Assembly: GCF_044142105.1 (NCBI RefSeq)
Contig: NZ_JBGTYM010000003.1
Coordinates: 62,001-126,000 of the forward strand
DNA: 64,000 nucleotides
Direction of reading: 5' to 3'
DNA from: Pseudogemmobacter sp044142105
GTDB taxonomy: Bacteria > Pseudomonadota > Alphaproteobacteria > Rhodobacterales > Rhodobacteraceae
This document shows positions 42,133 through 50,278 of the stretch, in pieces; position 1 is the first letter of the stretch; each line of letters begins with the position of its first letter. The notes below the pieces were generated by a model. That model had not been told where the DNA came from and did not search any database. It saw only the letters and a list, made by a program, of their open reading frames with translations. The position numbers and the translations under genes were made by a program.

Positions 42133-42816
42133 ATGACCCAGGCCGCCGATACGACGCTCAGAATTGATCACGCACCCATGACGCTGCGCGAGCTGGTCGT
42201 CGGTCGCTTGCGGGACGCAATCATCGCGGGCCGGTTTCCCGGCGGCGCGCGGCTTGTCGAGCGCACGCTTTGCGACCAGCTTGGCGTGTCGCGTTCCGTC
42301 GTGCGCGAAGCCATCCGCTATCTCGAAGCAGAGGGTCTGGTGGAAACCCTGCCGCGGGGTGGCCCTGTCGTCGCCCGGCTCGACTGGCCGCAGGCGCGCC
42401 AGATCTATGATATCCGCCGCCTGCTCGAAGCGGATGCTGCGGCAGCCTGCGCGGCCCGGGCCGATGCCACGGTCGACCGGCAGTTGCGCGCCGCCTTGGC
42501 GGATCTGAAGAAAGCCTTCGCCAGCGCAAAACCCGAGGCCCTGCTGCCAGCCACGACCCGCTTCTACGAAGTGATTTTCACTGCGGCGGGGCATGAGATT
42601 GCCTGGGAAATCGTCTGCCGCCTGAACAGCCGCATCTCGCGGCTGCGCGCGATGACGCTCGCCACCACCAATCGCAGCACGTCGGGCTCGGCCCATATGC
42701 AGCGCATCTGCGAGGCGATCTGTGCCCGTGATCCCGCAGCGGCCGCCGCCGCCGTGAACGCCCATCTTTCGGACGCGGCCGAACTCGCCCGGATCAGCCT
42801 CGAGACGCGCCCATGA
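42133..42816 (+). CDS. FadR-subfamily GntR transcriptional regulator
   Basis: A 227-aa regulator. The winged helix is near residues 17-80 (CDQLGVSRSVVREAIRYLEA and GLVETLPRGGPVVARL) and the FCD effector domain near 90-215. It is divergent from the ten-gene catabolic operon, with the palindrome ATGGTATACCAT between them, so it is the probable repressor of that operon. It overlaps the DUF1330 gene by 4 bp. Confidence 0.92.
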   Translation: MTQAADTTLRIDHAPMTLRELVVGRLRDAIIAGRFPGGARLVERTLCDQLGVSRSVVREAIRYLEAEGLVETLPRGGPVVARLDWPQARQIYDIRRLLEADAAAACAARADATVDRQLRAALADLKKAFASAKPEALLPATTRFYEVIFTAAGHEIAWEIVCRLNSRISRLRAMTLATTNRSTSGSAHMQRICEAICARDPAAAAAAVNAHLSDAAELARISLETRP

Positions 42817-43097
42817 CGGCTTACTGGATAGCCCATGTGACCGTCACCGATCCCGAGGCATATGCCGGCTACCAGAAACTGGCCCCCGCCGCTTTCGCCC
42901 GTTACGGCGCCCGTTTCCTTGCCCGGGGCGGCGCGGCGGAAGTGCTGGAAGGGCCGGCGCTCGACCGCCATGTCGTCATCGAGTTTCCCTCGGTCCAAGC
43001 CGCGAGGGATTGCTATTTGTCTGAGGACTATCGCGCCGCCCGCACCGCGCGCGCTGGCGCCTGCATAGCGCATGTGGTGATCGTCGAAGGTCTGTAA
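42813..43097 (+). CDS. DUF1330 protein
   Basis: A 94-aa ferredoxin-like alpha-beta barrel protein: YWIAHVTVTDPEAYAGYQKL, FLARGGAAEVLEG, HVVIEFPSVQAARDCY and YLSEDYRAAR are the standard DUF1330 blocks. Family members are small dimeric proteins of unproven function, often next to catabolic genes. Co-transcribed with the GntR regulator through an ATGA overlap. Its 3' end faces the replication gene with 47 bp between and no evident terminator. Confidence 0.9.
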   Translation: MTAYWIAHVTVTDPEAYAGYQKLAPAAFARYGARFLARGGAAEVLEGPALDRHVVIEFPSVQAARDCYLSEDYRAARTARAGACIAHVVIVEGL

Positions 43098-43144
43098 GCC
43101 ACTGCCAACAAACCGCTTTTCGCACTCTGAGGTTAACTCCCGCC

Positions 43145-43819
43145 TCAGGCGGTGATCTGGACATCCCGGACACTGGGATCGACGCGCCGAACGACAGAAA
43201 GCAGCCGATCCTTCAGGTTCGTAGCCACATAGGTCGCATGGAACCGGGTTGGCGCGACCAGGATCAGGCAGCCATCCTCGCGTGCCGCCTCGGTCAGGCT
43301 GTGCAGCCAGGCGCCATAGGTCGCCGTGTCTTCCTCATGCAGCCGCGCCTGGGCCTGCGCCCAGATCGTTCCATCTTCGGCGGGCAGGGGCTCGCGCCGC
43401 AGCGCGACCACATTCGTTGCAGGCCGCGCTTCGGAGGGTTGCAGCCTTTCCACGAAATCCTCGCCGATCAGCGGCCAGGCCGGGCGCGTATCCTCAAGCA
43501 TGCGGCCCAGATTCAGCCCATAGACACTGACCCGACCGCGCGCGCCCTGACGTTTCAGCACCAGCCAGTCCTGCGCCCGGAACCGGGCCATCTCGCGCTT
43601 GACCGTCCTCTCGTCGACCGACCACAGCCGCGCGATTTCGCCCTGCCCCGTCGTCAGCTCGTCGCGCTGCCAATTGTAGCGTGCGGTGATCAGCGCCATG
43701 ATCCGCAACACCTGCCGCTGGACGTGCTTGTCCTTAGACAGGGCAAAGGCCATCAGCGCGGACAGGATGTCATATTTGCGCGACGCTGCCTCGCGCCCGA
43801 CGGGCCGGGGAAGCTGCAT
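43145..43819 (-). CDS. DnaA-like plasmid replication initiator
   Basis: A 224-aa protein. Residues about 35-105 look like a winged helix (GEIARLWSVDERTVKREMAR then FRAQDWLVLKRQGARGRVSV). Residues about 150-224 resemble the N-terminal domain of DnaA (IWAQAQARLHEEDTATYGAW, then CLILVAPTRFHATYVATNLK). This two-part arrangement is the DnaA-like replicase known from rhodobacterial plasmids. The start is supported by AGGAGAA 5-11 bp upstream. It is divergent from parA across a region with iterons. No AAA+ ATPase domain is present, so it is not chromosomal DnaA. Confidence 0.75.
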   Translation of the reverse strand: MQLPRPVGREAASRKYDILSALMAFALSKDKHVQRQVLRIMALITARYNWQRDELTTGQGEIARLWSVDERTVKREMARFRAQDWLVLKRQGARGRVSVYGLNLGRMLEDTRPAWPLIGEDFVERLQPSEARPATNVVALRREPLPAEDGTIWAQAQARLHEEDTATYGAWLHSLTEAAREDGCLILVAPTRFHATYVATNLKDRLLSVVRRVDPSVRDVQITA

Positions 43820-44032
43820 GGGGTTCTCCTGTCCTGAACCGCGGCCGTTTCGGGCTTTGGCCTGCCTGATTGTCTGGGGCTTGTCCGCCCTCTTCCTGTG
43901 CAGCGCCGCAATCTCAACGCTCTTCGCTGCATGTTGGATATTTGCGTCCGGTTTTACGATTCTGTCAAGCGACTTGGTCCGGGGGTTTTCTTCCTACCTC
44001 AATCCTCAATCGAATTTTCGGGTATCATCGGT

Positions 44033-44114
44033 ATTGGGGGACATCCAGCCTGGCCCCCAATGGCGCCAGAATGTCCCCCAATAGGCGGTAGGGCAGATGG
44101 TCTTGTCCCCCAAT
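44033..44114. repeat. Iteron-like repeats, consensus TGTCCCCCAAT (four copies)
   Basis: Copies lie at 44033-44043 (inverted, ATTGGGGGACA), 44051-44061 (TGGCCCCCAAT, one mismatch), 44072-44082 and 44104-44114 (both perfect). The direct copies are spaced 21 and 32 bp apart, two and three helical turns, so an initiator would contact the same face of the DNA. They begin about 210 bp upstream of the initiator start. Confidence 0.7.
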
Positions 44115-44206
44115 ATCGCGCGGTCACCCTCCGGAAACCGCCCTGCCCTGCACCCTGACCGATTCGGGCCGCCTGGGGTTGAAACGCCTTGTCCGCCCGC
44201 GCTTTT

Positions 44207-44222
44207 CTTCCCCACGGGGAAG
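44207..44222. repeat. parS-like palindrome, copy 1 (CTTCCCCACGGGGAAG)
   Basis: A 16-bp near-perfect palindrome upstream of the chosen parA start, one of four such sites between 44.2 and 46.8 kb. Candidate ParB-binding centromere site. Confidence 0.65.
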
Positions 44223-44313
44223 ATTCCGCATCATGATAACTTCGCTTTTGCATTCTGTGCAAATCCGGCGTATTTCGGAAGTCGACAAGAATTTACGTTC
44301 CGAAGAGGCGGGC

Positions 44314-45606
44314 ATGTATACGCATGAAGACCTTTCCCGGCTGCAGGCGCAGTCGCTTAAGATGCAAAGCTGGATCCGGCAGCAGACATTCAGCCCCGAG
44401 AACCGCAAGACGCTGCGCCGCTTCTCGTCCTGGGAGGTGGCCGAACTGATCTTCAAGATCAACCAGTCCACCTTCCGCGGCCGTTTCGCGGCCGAGCCCG
44501 ATCTTCCGGGCGGCGAGGTCGAGCCGGATGGCCGCCAGCGCTGGTTCACGCTGGAAGAGATCAACGCGCTGCGCCGCAAGATGAAGATCAATCGCAAGTC
44601 GCTGATGCCGCCCCGCCCCGCCGGCAAGCGGGCCTTTCGCGCGGCCGTCGCCAATTTCAAGGGCGGGGCCGGCAAGTCGACGGTCGCGCTGCATCTGGGC
44701 CATGCGGCGGCGCTGGACGGCTATCGCGTGCTGCTGGTCGATTTCGACCCGCAGGCCACGTTGTCCCATTCCATGGGCCTGACCGATGTGGCCGAGGATT
44801 ACACTGTCTGGGGCATCATGGCCCGCGACCTGATCCGCGAGACCGACAGCATGAACTCGGCCGCTACGGGAGCGGCCAGTGGAACCGCCCTGCCCCGGCG
44901 CCAGATCCCGGCCTCGATCCGCGATCTGGGCTTGGGCGAGCTGCGCCATGCCGATTTCATCAAGCCCACGGCCTGGTCGACCATCGACATCGTGCCCTCC
45001 TGCGCCAATGCGGCCTTTGTCGAGTTCGCCAGCGCCCAGTATCGCCACCTGAACCCAGAATGGTCCTTCTTCGCCGCCGTCTCGCGCTACCTCGACGGTC
45101 TGGGCGACGACGATTATGATCTGATCCTGTTCGACTGCCCGCCCGCCATCGGCTATCAGTCGATGAACGCGGTCTTCGCGGCGGACATGCTCTACATCCC
45201 CTCTGGCCCGGGCTATTGGGAATATGATTCCACCACCAGCTTCATCGGCCAATTGGCCGAGGCGCTGGAAGACCTGTCGGGTTTCGGCGCGACCTTCCCC
45301 GCGGGGAAGATTGGTCTGCCCAAGGCCTTTGCTGAAATTCGCTTCCTGATGACGCGCTATGAGCCGGGCAATGACCTGCATCGTGCGATGTTCGAAGCCT
45401 TCCGAAAGGTTTTCGGCCCCCATGTGGCGGAACACCCGATCGAAATGACGCGGGCGGTCGAACAGTCCGGGCGCTTCCTGTCTTCGGTCTATGAGATCGA
45501 CTATCGCGAGATGACGCGCGAAACCTGGCGCCGCGCCCGGGCCAGCTTCGACCGCGCCTATGAGGAATTCCGGGCCAGCGTGCTGGCGGCCTGGGACCGG
45601 ATCTGA
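44314..45606 (+). CDS. parA: Plasmid partition ATPase ParA
   Basis: A 430-aa large-type ParA. The N-terminal ~110 residues form a DNA-binding/regulatory domain (RRFSSWEVAELIFKINQSTF, WFTLEEINALRRKMKINRKS). The deviant Walker A KGGAGKST is at 116-123, followed by VLLVDFDPQATLSHSMG, and Walker B LILFDCPPAIGYQSMNAVF with adjacent residues. The ATG at 44314 has GAAGAGG 5 bp upstream; ATG 44233 or TTG 44179 would extend it across the parS-like palindrome. It contains a palindrome copy that encodes TFPAGK. parB follows after 11 bp. Confidence 0.93.
   Translation: MYTHEDLSRLQAQSLKMQSWIRQQTFSPENRKTLRRFSSWEVAELIFKINQSTFRGRFAAEPDLPGGEVEPDGRQRWFTLEEINALRRKMKINRKSLMPPRPAGKRAFRAAVANFKGGAGKSTVALHLGHAAALDGYRVLLVDFDPQATLSHSMGLTDVAEDYTVWGIMARDLIRETDSMNSAATGAASGTALPRRQIPASIRDLGLGELRHADFIKPTAWSTIDIVPSCANAAFVEFASAQYRHLNPEWSFFAAVSRYLDGLGDDDYDLILFDCPPAIGYQSMNAVFAADMLYIPSGPGYWEYDSTTSFIGQLAEALEDLSGFGATFPAGKIGLPKAFAEIRFLMTRYEPGNDLHRAMFEAFRKVFGPHVAEHPIEMTRAVEQSGRFLSSVYEIDYREMTRETWRRARASFDRAYEEFRASVLAAWDRI
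45294..45309. repeat. parS-like palindrome, copy 2 (CTTCCCCGCGGGGAAG), inside parA
   Basis: A perfect 16-bp palindrome within parA coding sequence, in the frame that reads FPAGK. Same sequence as copy 4 after parB. Confidence 0.7.
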
Positions 45607-45617
45607 GGGGGCCCGAG

Positions 45618-46739
45618 ATGAGCAAGAAGCGCCGCATGTTCGACATCGACCTGCCCGACGATCCTGCTCCGGCGGTCGCGGAAACCTTCCCTGCGGGGAA
45701 GGTCGCCGAACCGCCGTCCCGCCGCGGCCCGATGGCGGCGGCGATTGCCGAGACCGTATCCTCGACGCGCGAACGGCAAGAGGCCGAGGCGCAGATCCGA
45801 GCGGAAAATGACGCGCTGGCGCATGAACATGTGCGGCTCAAGCGTCTCGGTCTGGTGATCGAACTGGTGCCGCTTGACCAGATCGAGATGGCCAAGCTGG
45901 TACGTGACCGGAAGAAGGGGCCGGATCAGGAACTGGCAGAGCTGGTGGCCTCGATCTCCGAGCTTGGCCTGTCCAACCCGATCCGGCTTGAGGCCCGTGC
46001 CGATGGGCGGTTCGAGTTGATCCAGGGCTATCGCCGTTTGTCGGCCTATCGGCAGCTGCTGACCGAGACGGGTGATGCCGAGCGCTACGGAGCGATTCCG
46101 GCGGTGGTCGCGCAAAGCGGCGACGGGCTTGAGGCGCTCTATCGCAAGATGGTCGATGAAAACCTGGTGCGGAAGGACATCTCCTTCGCCGAGATGGCGA
46201 TGCTGGCACTGGACTATGCCGCTGATCCGGGCATCGCGGTGACCGACCCGGACAAGGCTGTGGCGCTGCTGTTCAAGTCGGCAGGCTATCAGAAGCGCAG
46301 CTATATCCGCAGCTTCATCCCCGTCGTGTCGCGCCTGGGCGGAGAGCTGCTTTATCCGCAGGAAATTCCGCGCGCGCTCGGCCTGGCACTGGCGCGCCGC
46401 TTCGAAGAGGTCGAAGATCTGGTGCCGATGATCCGGGCTGAATTGAAGGGATGGGACACGAGGTCGGTGGCCGATGAGCTGGCCGTGTTGCGCCGCTTCG
46501 CGGGCGAAGATGCCGGGGCGGAAGGGCAGGGTGCGGCGCAATCGACCCGCCCGGCCACTGTCCCGGGCAAGCCAACCAAGGCGCGCACCAGCTTTCAGTT
46601 CGACCGGCGCGAGGGGCGCGGCAAATGTGTCGCTGCCGTCGGCAAGCTTGAAATCCAGCTGGACCGCGACTTCACAACCATTGACCGGCGGCGGCTGGAA
46701 CAGGCGGTTCGCCTGATGCTGGATCAGCTGGAAGGCTAG
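45618..46739 (+). CDS. parB: Plasmid partition protein ParB
   Basis: A 373-aa centromere-binding protein. The ParB/Spo0J core is about residues 75-210: LAELVASISELGLSNPIRLE, FELIQGYRRLSAYRQL (box I), then ENLVRKDISFAEMAMLAL (box II). The helix-turn-helix region follows. The arginine patch of chromosomal ParB (GERR) appears here as GYRR. The C-terminus (SFQFDRREGRGKCVAAVGKL onward) would be the dimer domain. It contains palindrome copy 3 near its 5' end, again encoding TFPAGK. Confidence 0.93.
   Translation: MSKKRRMFDIDLPDDPAPAVAETFPAGKVAEPPSRRGPMAAAIAETVSSTRERQEAEAQIRAENDALAHEHVRLKRLGLVIELVPLDQIEMAKLVRDRKKGPDQELAELVASISELGLSNPIRLEARADGRFELIQGYRRLSAYRQLLTETGDAERYGAIPAVVAQSGDGLEALYRKMVDENLVRKDISFAEMAMLALDYAADPGIAVTDPDKAVALLFKSAGYQKRSYIRSFIPVVSRLGGELLYPQEIPRALGLALARRFEEVEDLVPMIRAELKGWDTRSVADELAVLRRFAGEDAGAEGQGAAQSTRPATVPGKPTKARTSFQFDRREGRGKCVAAVGKLEIQLDRDFTTIDRRRLEQAVRLMLDQLEG
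45686..45701. repeat. parS-like palindrome, copy 3 (CTTCCCTGCGGGGAAG), inside parB
   Basis: One mismatch from the perfect palindrome. Lies about 70 bp into parB and encodes FPAGK in frame. Confidence 0.65.
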
Positions 46740-46743
46740 AAAT

Positions 46744-46759
46744 CTTCCCCGCGGGGAAG
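46744..46759. repeat. parS-like palindrome, copy 4 (CTTCCCCGCGGGGAAG)
   Basis: A perfect 16-bp palindrome starting 4 bp after the parB stop, in the short gap before the convergent recombinase gene. It could double as a terminator stem, but it lacks a T-tract. Confidence 0.7.
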
Positions 46760-46811
46760 GTTCTTCAATCGGCCTACCCAAGGGGCGGGGGCGTGGTGCT
46801 TGTCTGCGCCC

Positions 46812-47855
46812 TCAGTCGCCCAGCAGGTCGGTGGCCGGGTTTTCGCTGATCTCGACATCGGCATAGTATTTCTGGGCTTGTACGGCGGAGCGGTGCAGGC
46901 TCAGCTTCATCGCGGCCGCCAGGGGCGCGCCATCCAGCGCGGCCTGGGTCAGGAAGCCGGCGCGGAGGCCGTGCGGAGTGGCATAATCCTCGGGCAGGCC
47001 GGCGGATCGCAGCCGGTGGCGGAGGATGGTCCGCAGCGCGTCGGAGGCGAGGCGGCGGGGCAGGGGGCGGTCAGACTTCGAGACCGGGCGGAAGAGCGGG
47101 CCTTCCCTGAGCCCGGTGACCTCCAGCCAATGCATCACCGCCCGCGCCGCACGGCCCTTGAGCGGCAGCTTCGGCGCCTGATCCTTGCGCGTCGTCTTGG
47201 TCTCCAGCAGGCGGACCCAGAGCAGGCCCTTGGCCCTGAAGTCGTCGCGTCCGATATCCTCGACATTCAGTGCGGTCACTTCCGAGCGCCGCCGCCCGCC
47301 CGAGGCGAAGGCCAGCATCAGCATCGCCCGGTCGCGAATGCCGCGATGGCTGTCGTCACAGGTGGCGAGCAGCGATTCCAGCATATCGCGGGTGACGGGC
47401 CGGGGCGATTTGGGCGCATGCGGCCGCGCATTGGCCCGGCGTGCCTTCTGCCGTGCCTGCTGAACCAGCGGCGCCGCGAAGGGCGAGGCCAGGTTGCGCA
47501 TCCGGTGAAAGGCCTGCCAGGAGGCGATGCGCCGGTCCAGCGTGGCAGGGGCGGGGCAGGCGAGGGCGACGCGCAACCCGATCGCGATCAGTTCCTGCGC
47601 CACGTCCTGGGCGGGTCCGGGCTTGCCGGCCAGATCCTGGGCATGGTCGAGGATGAAGCGCAGGGCGACCTTCTCCTCTTCGGGCCAGGCCAGGGGGCGC
47701 CCGAAGGCGGCCATCTTCCAGGCGGCGATATAGGCCAGGTCGCGCTCCCAGGCGCGCAGCGTGTTGGGCGGTGTGCCGCGCCGGAACAGATCGCTCAGCG
47801 CGACCTCGTCGGCATCGGACAGTTGGGCATAGGCGGGCAGGGTGAGGGCGGTCAT
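46812..47855 (-). CDS. Tyrosine recombinase/integrase, probable plasmid multimer resolvase
   Basis: A 347-aa site-specific recombinase. The N-terminal core-binding domain covers about 1-140. Catalytic residues are visible: Arg190 (SGGRRRSEV), His295 and Arg298 (PHGLRAG), His321 (LSLHRSAV) and Tyr330 or Tyr331 (QKYYAD). It is convergent with parAB and its start region faces an inverted repeat that looks like a recombinase crossover site. Resolution of plasmid dimers is the likely job; an integrase of a mobile element is the alternative. Confidence 0.9.
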   Translation of the reverse strand: MTALTLPAYAQLSDADEVALSDLFRRGTPPNTLRAWERDLAYIAAWKMAAFGRPLAWPEEEKVALRFILDHAQDLAGKPGPAQDVAQELIAIGLRVALACPAPATLDRRIASWQAFHRMRNLASPFAAPLVQQARQKARRANARPHAPKSPRPVTRDMLESLLATCDDSHRGIRDRAMLMLAFASGGRRRSEVTALNVEDIGRDDFRAKGLLWVRLLETKTTRKDQAPKLPLKGRAARAVMHWLEVTGLREGPLFRPVSKSDRPLPRRLASDALRTILRHRLRSAGLPEDYATPHGLRAGFLTQAALDGAPLAAAMKLSLHRSAVQAQKYYADVEISENPATDLLGD

Positions 47856-48001
47856 TCAGGGCCTTTGCGGCTGGTTTCGTGCGCCAGATTGCGCTGGAGC
47901 CGGGCAGGTTGCAACAGCCATGATAAGGCGAACTTATCGTGGGCAATATCGGAGGTAAAAGATTGCCTTGGTAATCCGCAAAGATTAAGCATAATGCCGA
48001 T
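47856..48001. promoter_or_regulatory. Divergent promoter region with recombinase-site-like inverted repeat
   Basis: This 146-bp gap separates the recombinase gene from the divergent HTH gene. It contains CCATGATAAG (47918-47927) and CTTATCGTGG (47933-47942), 10-bp arms with one mismatch around a 5-bp spacer GCGAA. The central GATAAG-N5-CTTATC is perfect. An AT-rich stretch follows towards 48001. Confidence 0.6.
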
Positions 48002-49024
48002 ATGGTTCAAAGAGCGCCTGCACACGCGCCTTCTGGTGAAAAACCTGATGAGGAGGACCTCTGGTTCCTTCCGGGCCCTTTGGACCCGGACGAGGATGCG
48101 GGGTCTCAGAACCTCACCTTGCCGCGCGCCGTGGCGCGCGGCCTGGCCGATCCGGCGGACTGGGGCGCGGCGCAAGCCGCCCTGGCCGGTGACTTGGCGG
48201 ATCTGGCGCAGGATGTCGGGCGGTTGCAGGAGCGGTTCGCGGCCATGGGGCAGGGGGCCGTCGCGCGACTGGCCGCGAGCGAGGCGCTGGCGGTCGGTTG
48301 GTGGGCAGGCGACCGGCTGTCTTCGGACCGGCTGGCCCTGTGGATGTCGTTCCGCCTGGGGGCCACGGGCGCGGATGGCGGGGCGATGACCCGGCTGTCC
48401 TGGGTGGCCCGGCGGCTTGCGGCGGACCCGGCGCGGACCGATGCGCAGGATGCGGCGCAAAGTCTCGGGCTGGCCGGGCAGGATACCGCCTTCCTGGACG
48501 AGGCCAATGCTGCCCTGGCCGCGTTGCAGACGCTGCATCCTCTGGTGCGCGGGGCCGCCGCGTTCCGGCTGTGGCAGCAGCTGGACGAGCGGCCCGACCA
48601 TCTGCGCGGGCTGGAGGCGGTGGTTCTGGGGGCGAAGATCGCCGGGGGGCGGTCTCTGCCGTTCTTGCCGCTGGCGGCGGCGGGCTTCGCCGCCCTGACC
48701 GCGACCGGCGGCGCCGAGCGGCGGCTGGCGGGTTGGCTGACGGGCGCGCATCAGGCCGTGCTGGCAGGCTTGCTGGAGCTGGACCGGCTGCGCCGCTGGC
48801 AGGAGCGTGCCACGGAAGCGGTGGCCGATCTGTCCGGGCGGGTGCCGCGCCTTCTGCTGGGCAGCCTGACCCGGCACCCGATGGTCTCGGCCCCGCAGGC
48901 CGAAAGCGAGACCGGCGCCAGCCGAGCGGCGGTCGAGCGGAACCTAAACCTGCTCGCCAAGCGCGGCATCGCGCGCGAGGTCACCGGGGCAGGGCGGTTC
49001 AGGGTCTGGGCCGCGGCGGTTTAG
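48002..49024 (+). CDS. Plasmid-type protein with C-terminal helix-turn-helix, function unknown
   Basis: A 340-aa, very Ala/Leu-rich helical protein. The C-terminal ~55 residues look like a winged helix (SETGASRAAVERNLNLLAKR and GIAREVTGAGRFRVW). The middle has WWAGDRLSSDRLALWMSFRL and WVARRLAA. The layout recalls plasmid-borne DUF1612-type HTH proteins of alphaproteobacteria, but the family match is only suggestive. Divergent from the recombinase gene, within the replication/partition block, so a role in plasmid maintenance is plausible. The ATG at 48002 has no clear ribosome-binding site. Confidence 0.6.
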   Translation: MVQRAPAHAPSGEKPDEEDLWFLPGPLDPDEDAGSQNLTLPRAVARGLADPADWGAAQAALAGDLADLAQDVGRLQERFAAMGQGAVARLAASEALAVGWWAGDRLSSDRLALWMSFRLGATGADGGAMTRLSWVARRLAADPARTDAQDAAQSLGLAGQDTAFLDEANAALAALQTLHPLVRGAAAFRLWQQLDERPDHLRGLEAVVLGAKIAGGRSLPFLPLAAAGFAALTATGGAERRLAGWLTGAHQAVLAGLLELDRLRRWQERATEAVADLSGRVPRLLLGSLTRHPMVSAPQAESETGASRAAVERNLNLLAKRGIAREVTGAGRFRVWAAAV

Positions 49025-49067
49025 GGCAAGACCCATTTGATCATCAGTACAGAGAGGGGGCCTGAAT

Positions 49068-49175
49068 GACCGGACCAAGGGCCGAATGGCTTGCAAGCTG
49101 CAGGCCATCACCGACCCCGATAGTTGCACCATCCGCTTCTTCATATGCCGCTTCGAGGCAATGCAAGCGTTTTAG
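49068..49175 (+). pseudogene. Short remnant of an IS5-type transposase
   Basis: The frame starting at 49068 reads DRTKGRMACKLQAITDPDS then CTIRFF before losing similarity and stopping at 49173-49175. This resembles the catalytic-domain segment (xRTKGGxxxKLHAVTDxxGxPIxFF) of IS5/IS427-type transposases. Only about 30 residues remain and no terminal inverted repeats were found. The rest of the 242-bp gap up to 49266 shows nothing else recognisable. The match is by eye. Confidence 0.5.
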
Positions 49176-49266
49176 GAGAGGGAATATGCATCTCAGACCC
49201 GAATTCGACCATGGCAATAGAGGCGCGGTCTTCCTCTGTCTGAAAGACGAACGTCGAGGCCTGATC

Positions 49267-50274
49267 TCAGAAACAAGCCGCGATCTCGTCGCGCAGCCAG
49301 CGGTTCGGCGGTGAGGACTGGTTCTCGGCCAGCCAGATCATGCTGGTGGATTGCTTCTGTTCCAGAAAGGGCGGGTCGAGCAGGATCAGGTTGTGCGATT
49401 TCTCGAACAGGCGCGCCACGCTTTCGGGCATGATCGCCACCAGATCGCTGCGCCCGACAATGGCGACCGCGGCCGAGAAATGCGGCACCAGCGCCACCAC
49501 CCGCCGCTTGCGGCCCAGCGTGTCAAGGTATTCGTCGATCCAGCCGCGGCGGCTGGGCGAGGAGGTGACCTTGACATGCCCCAGTTCCAGCAGCTTTTCG
49601 AAGGTGAAATCGGACTGTACGACCGGATTGTCGGCCGAGATGATGCAGACCCGCCTTTCGGTGAACAGCGGCATCGACTGGAACCGGGCCGGAATCGAAT
49701 CCAGCGTCATCACCGCCACGTCGATCGTGCCATCGTCCAGATAGTCCTGCATCAGGGTGCGGTTGCCCTGCAAGGGGCCGGTGATGGTGCGCGGCATGTG
49801 CTGCACCTCGATCACGCAATTGGGCGCGCTGCGGCGGATGCGTTCCAAGAGGCGCGGCATCAGCACGACCGAGAAGTAATCGTTCATGCCGATGCGGAAG
49901 GTGCGCGGCGACTGCACCGGATCGAAGGCCTGATGCGAGCGCATCACCGCCTCGGTCTCTTCGATGATCCGCTTCACGCCAGGGAAGATGTCGGCGCAAT
50001 GCCGGGTCATGGTCAGGCCGCGGGCATTGCGCAGGAACAGCCGGTCGCCGGTGATCGCGCGCAGGCGCTTGAGTGCATGGCTCATCGCGGGTTGCGACAG
50101 GCCAATGTAGTCGCCGGCCTGGGTCATGTTGCCCTTGACCGCCAGCGCGTAAAGCACCTTCAGCAGATTGAGGTCGAGCCCGCCCAGAGGAAAACGCTGC
50201 ATTCCGTTGGTGTACAGCGGGGCCGCTCGAGCGGGCAAGGCGGAATGCGGAAGCGGCGGCGGCCGGGTCCGCAT
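49267..50274 (-). CDS. LysR-family transcriptional regulator
   Basis: A 335-aa regulator. The helix-turn-helix is LDLNLLKVLYALAVKGNMTQ then AGDYIGLSQPAMSHALKRLR; the remainder is the inducer-binding domain, nearest in feel to the NodD/NahR group (RTFRIGMNDYFSVVLMPRLL). The ATG at 50274 has AGGGG about 9 bp upstream and lies 4 bp after the serine hydrolase stop; an internal ATG at 50202 would remove a 24-residue Pro-rich leader. As the last gene of the peptide-importer operon it probably regulates that operon. Confidence 0.9.
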   Translation of the reverse strand: MRTRPPPLPHSALPARAAPLYTNGMQRFPLGGLDLNLLKVLYALAVKGNMTQAGDYIGLSQPAMSHALKRLRAITGDRLFLRNARGLTMTRHCADIFPGVKRIIEETEAVMRSHQAFDPVQSPRTFRIGMNDYFSVVLMPRLLERIRRSAPNCVIEVQHMPRTITGPLQGNRTLMQDYLDDGTIDVAVMTLDSIPARFQSMPLFTERRVCIISADNPVVQSDFTFEKLLELGHVKVTSSPSRRGWIDEYLDTLGRKRRVVALVPHFSAAVAIVGRSDLVAIMPESVARLFEKSHNLILLDPPFLEQKQSTSMIWLAENQSSPPNRWLRDEIAACF

Positions 50275-50278
50275 GCAC

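Larger units (their letters stand above)
43820..44313. other. Putative replication origin region (oriV)
   Basis: This 494-bp gap between the divergent initiator and parA genes holds an AT-rich stretch (about 43950-44035), four iteron-like repeats (44033-44114) and one copy of the parS-like palindrome (44207-44222). Frames open in it look like non-coding translation. The combination of initiator, AT-rich segment and iterons is the usual layout of an iteron-controlled plasmid origin. No classical DnaA box was spotted. Confidence 0.65.

Noticed and set aside
43145..46739. RepABC-type replicon
   Set aside because: The initiator is short, encoded divergently from parAB rather than as repC downstream, and shows DnaA-like rather than RepC features.
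46744..46759. Copy 4 of the palindrome as a simple parB terminator
   Set aside because: The same sequence recurs inside parA, inside parB and before parA, and there is no T-tract; a repeated protein-binding site explains it better.
46812..49024. Integrated prophage or genomic island driven by the tyrosine recombinase
   Set aside because: No phage structural genes, tRNA attachment site or direct-repeat att pair was seen; the position beside parAB favours multimer resolution.
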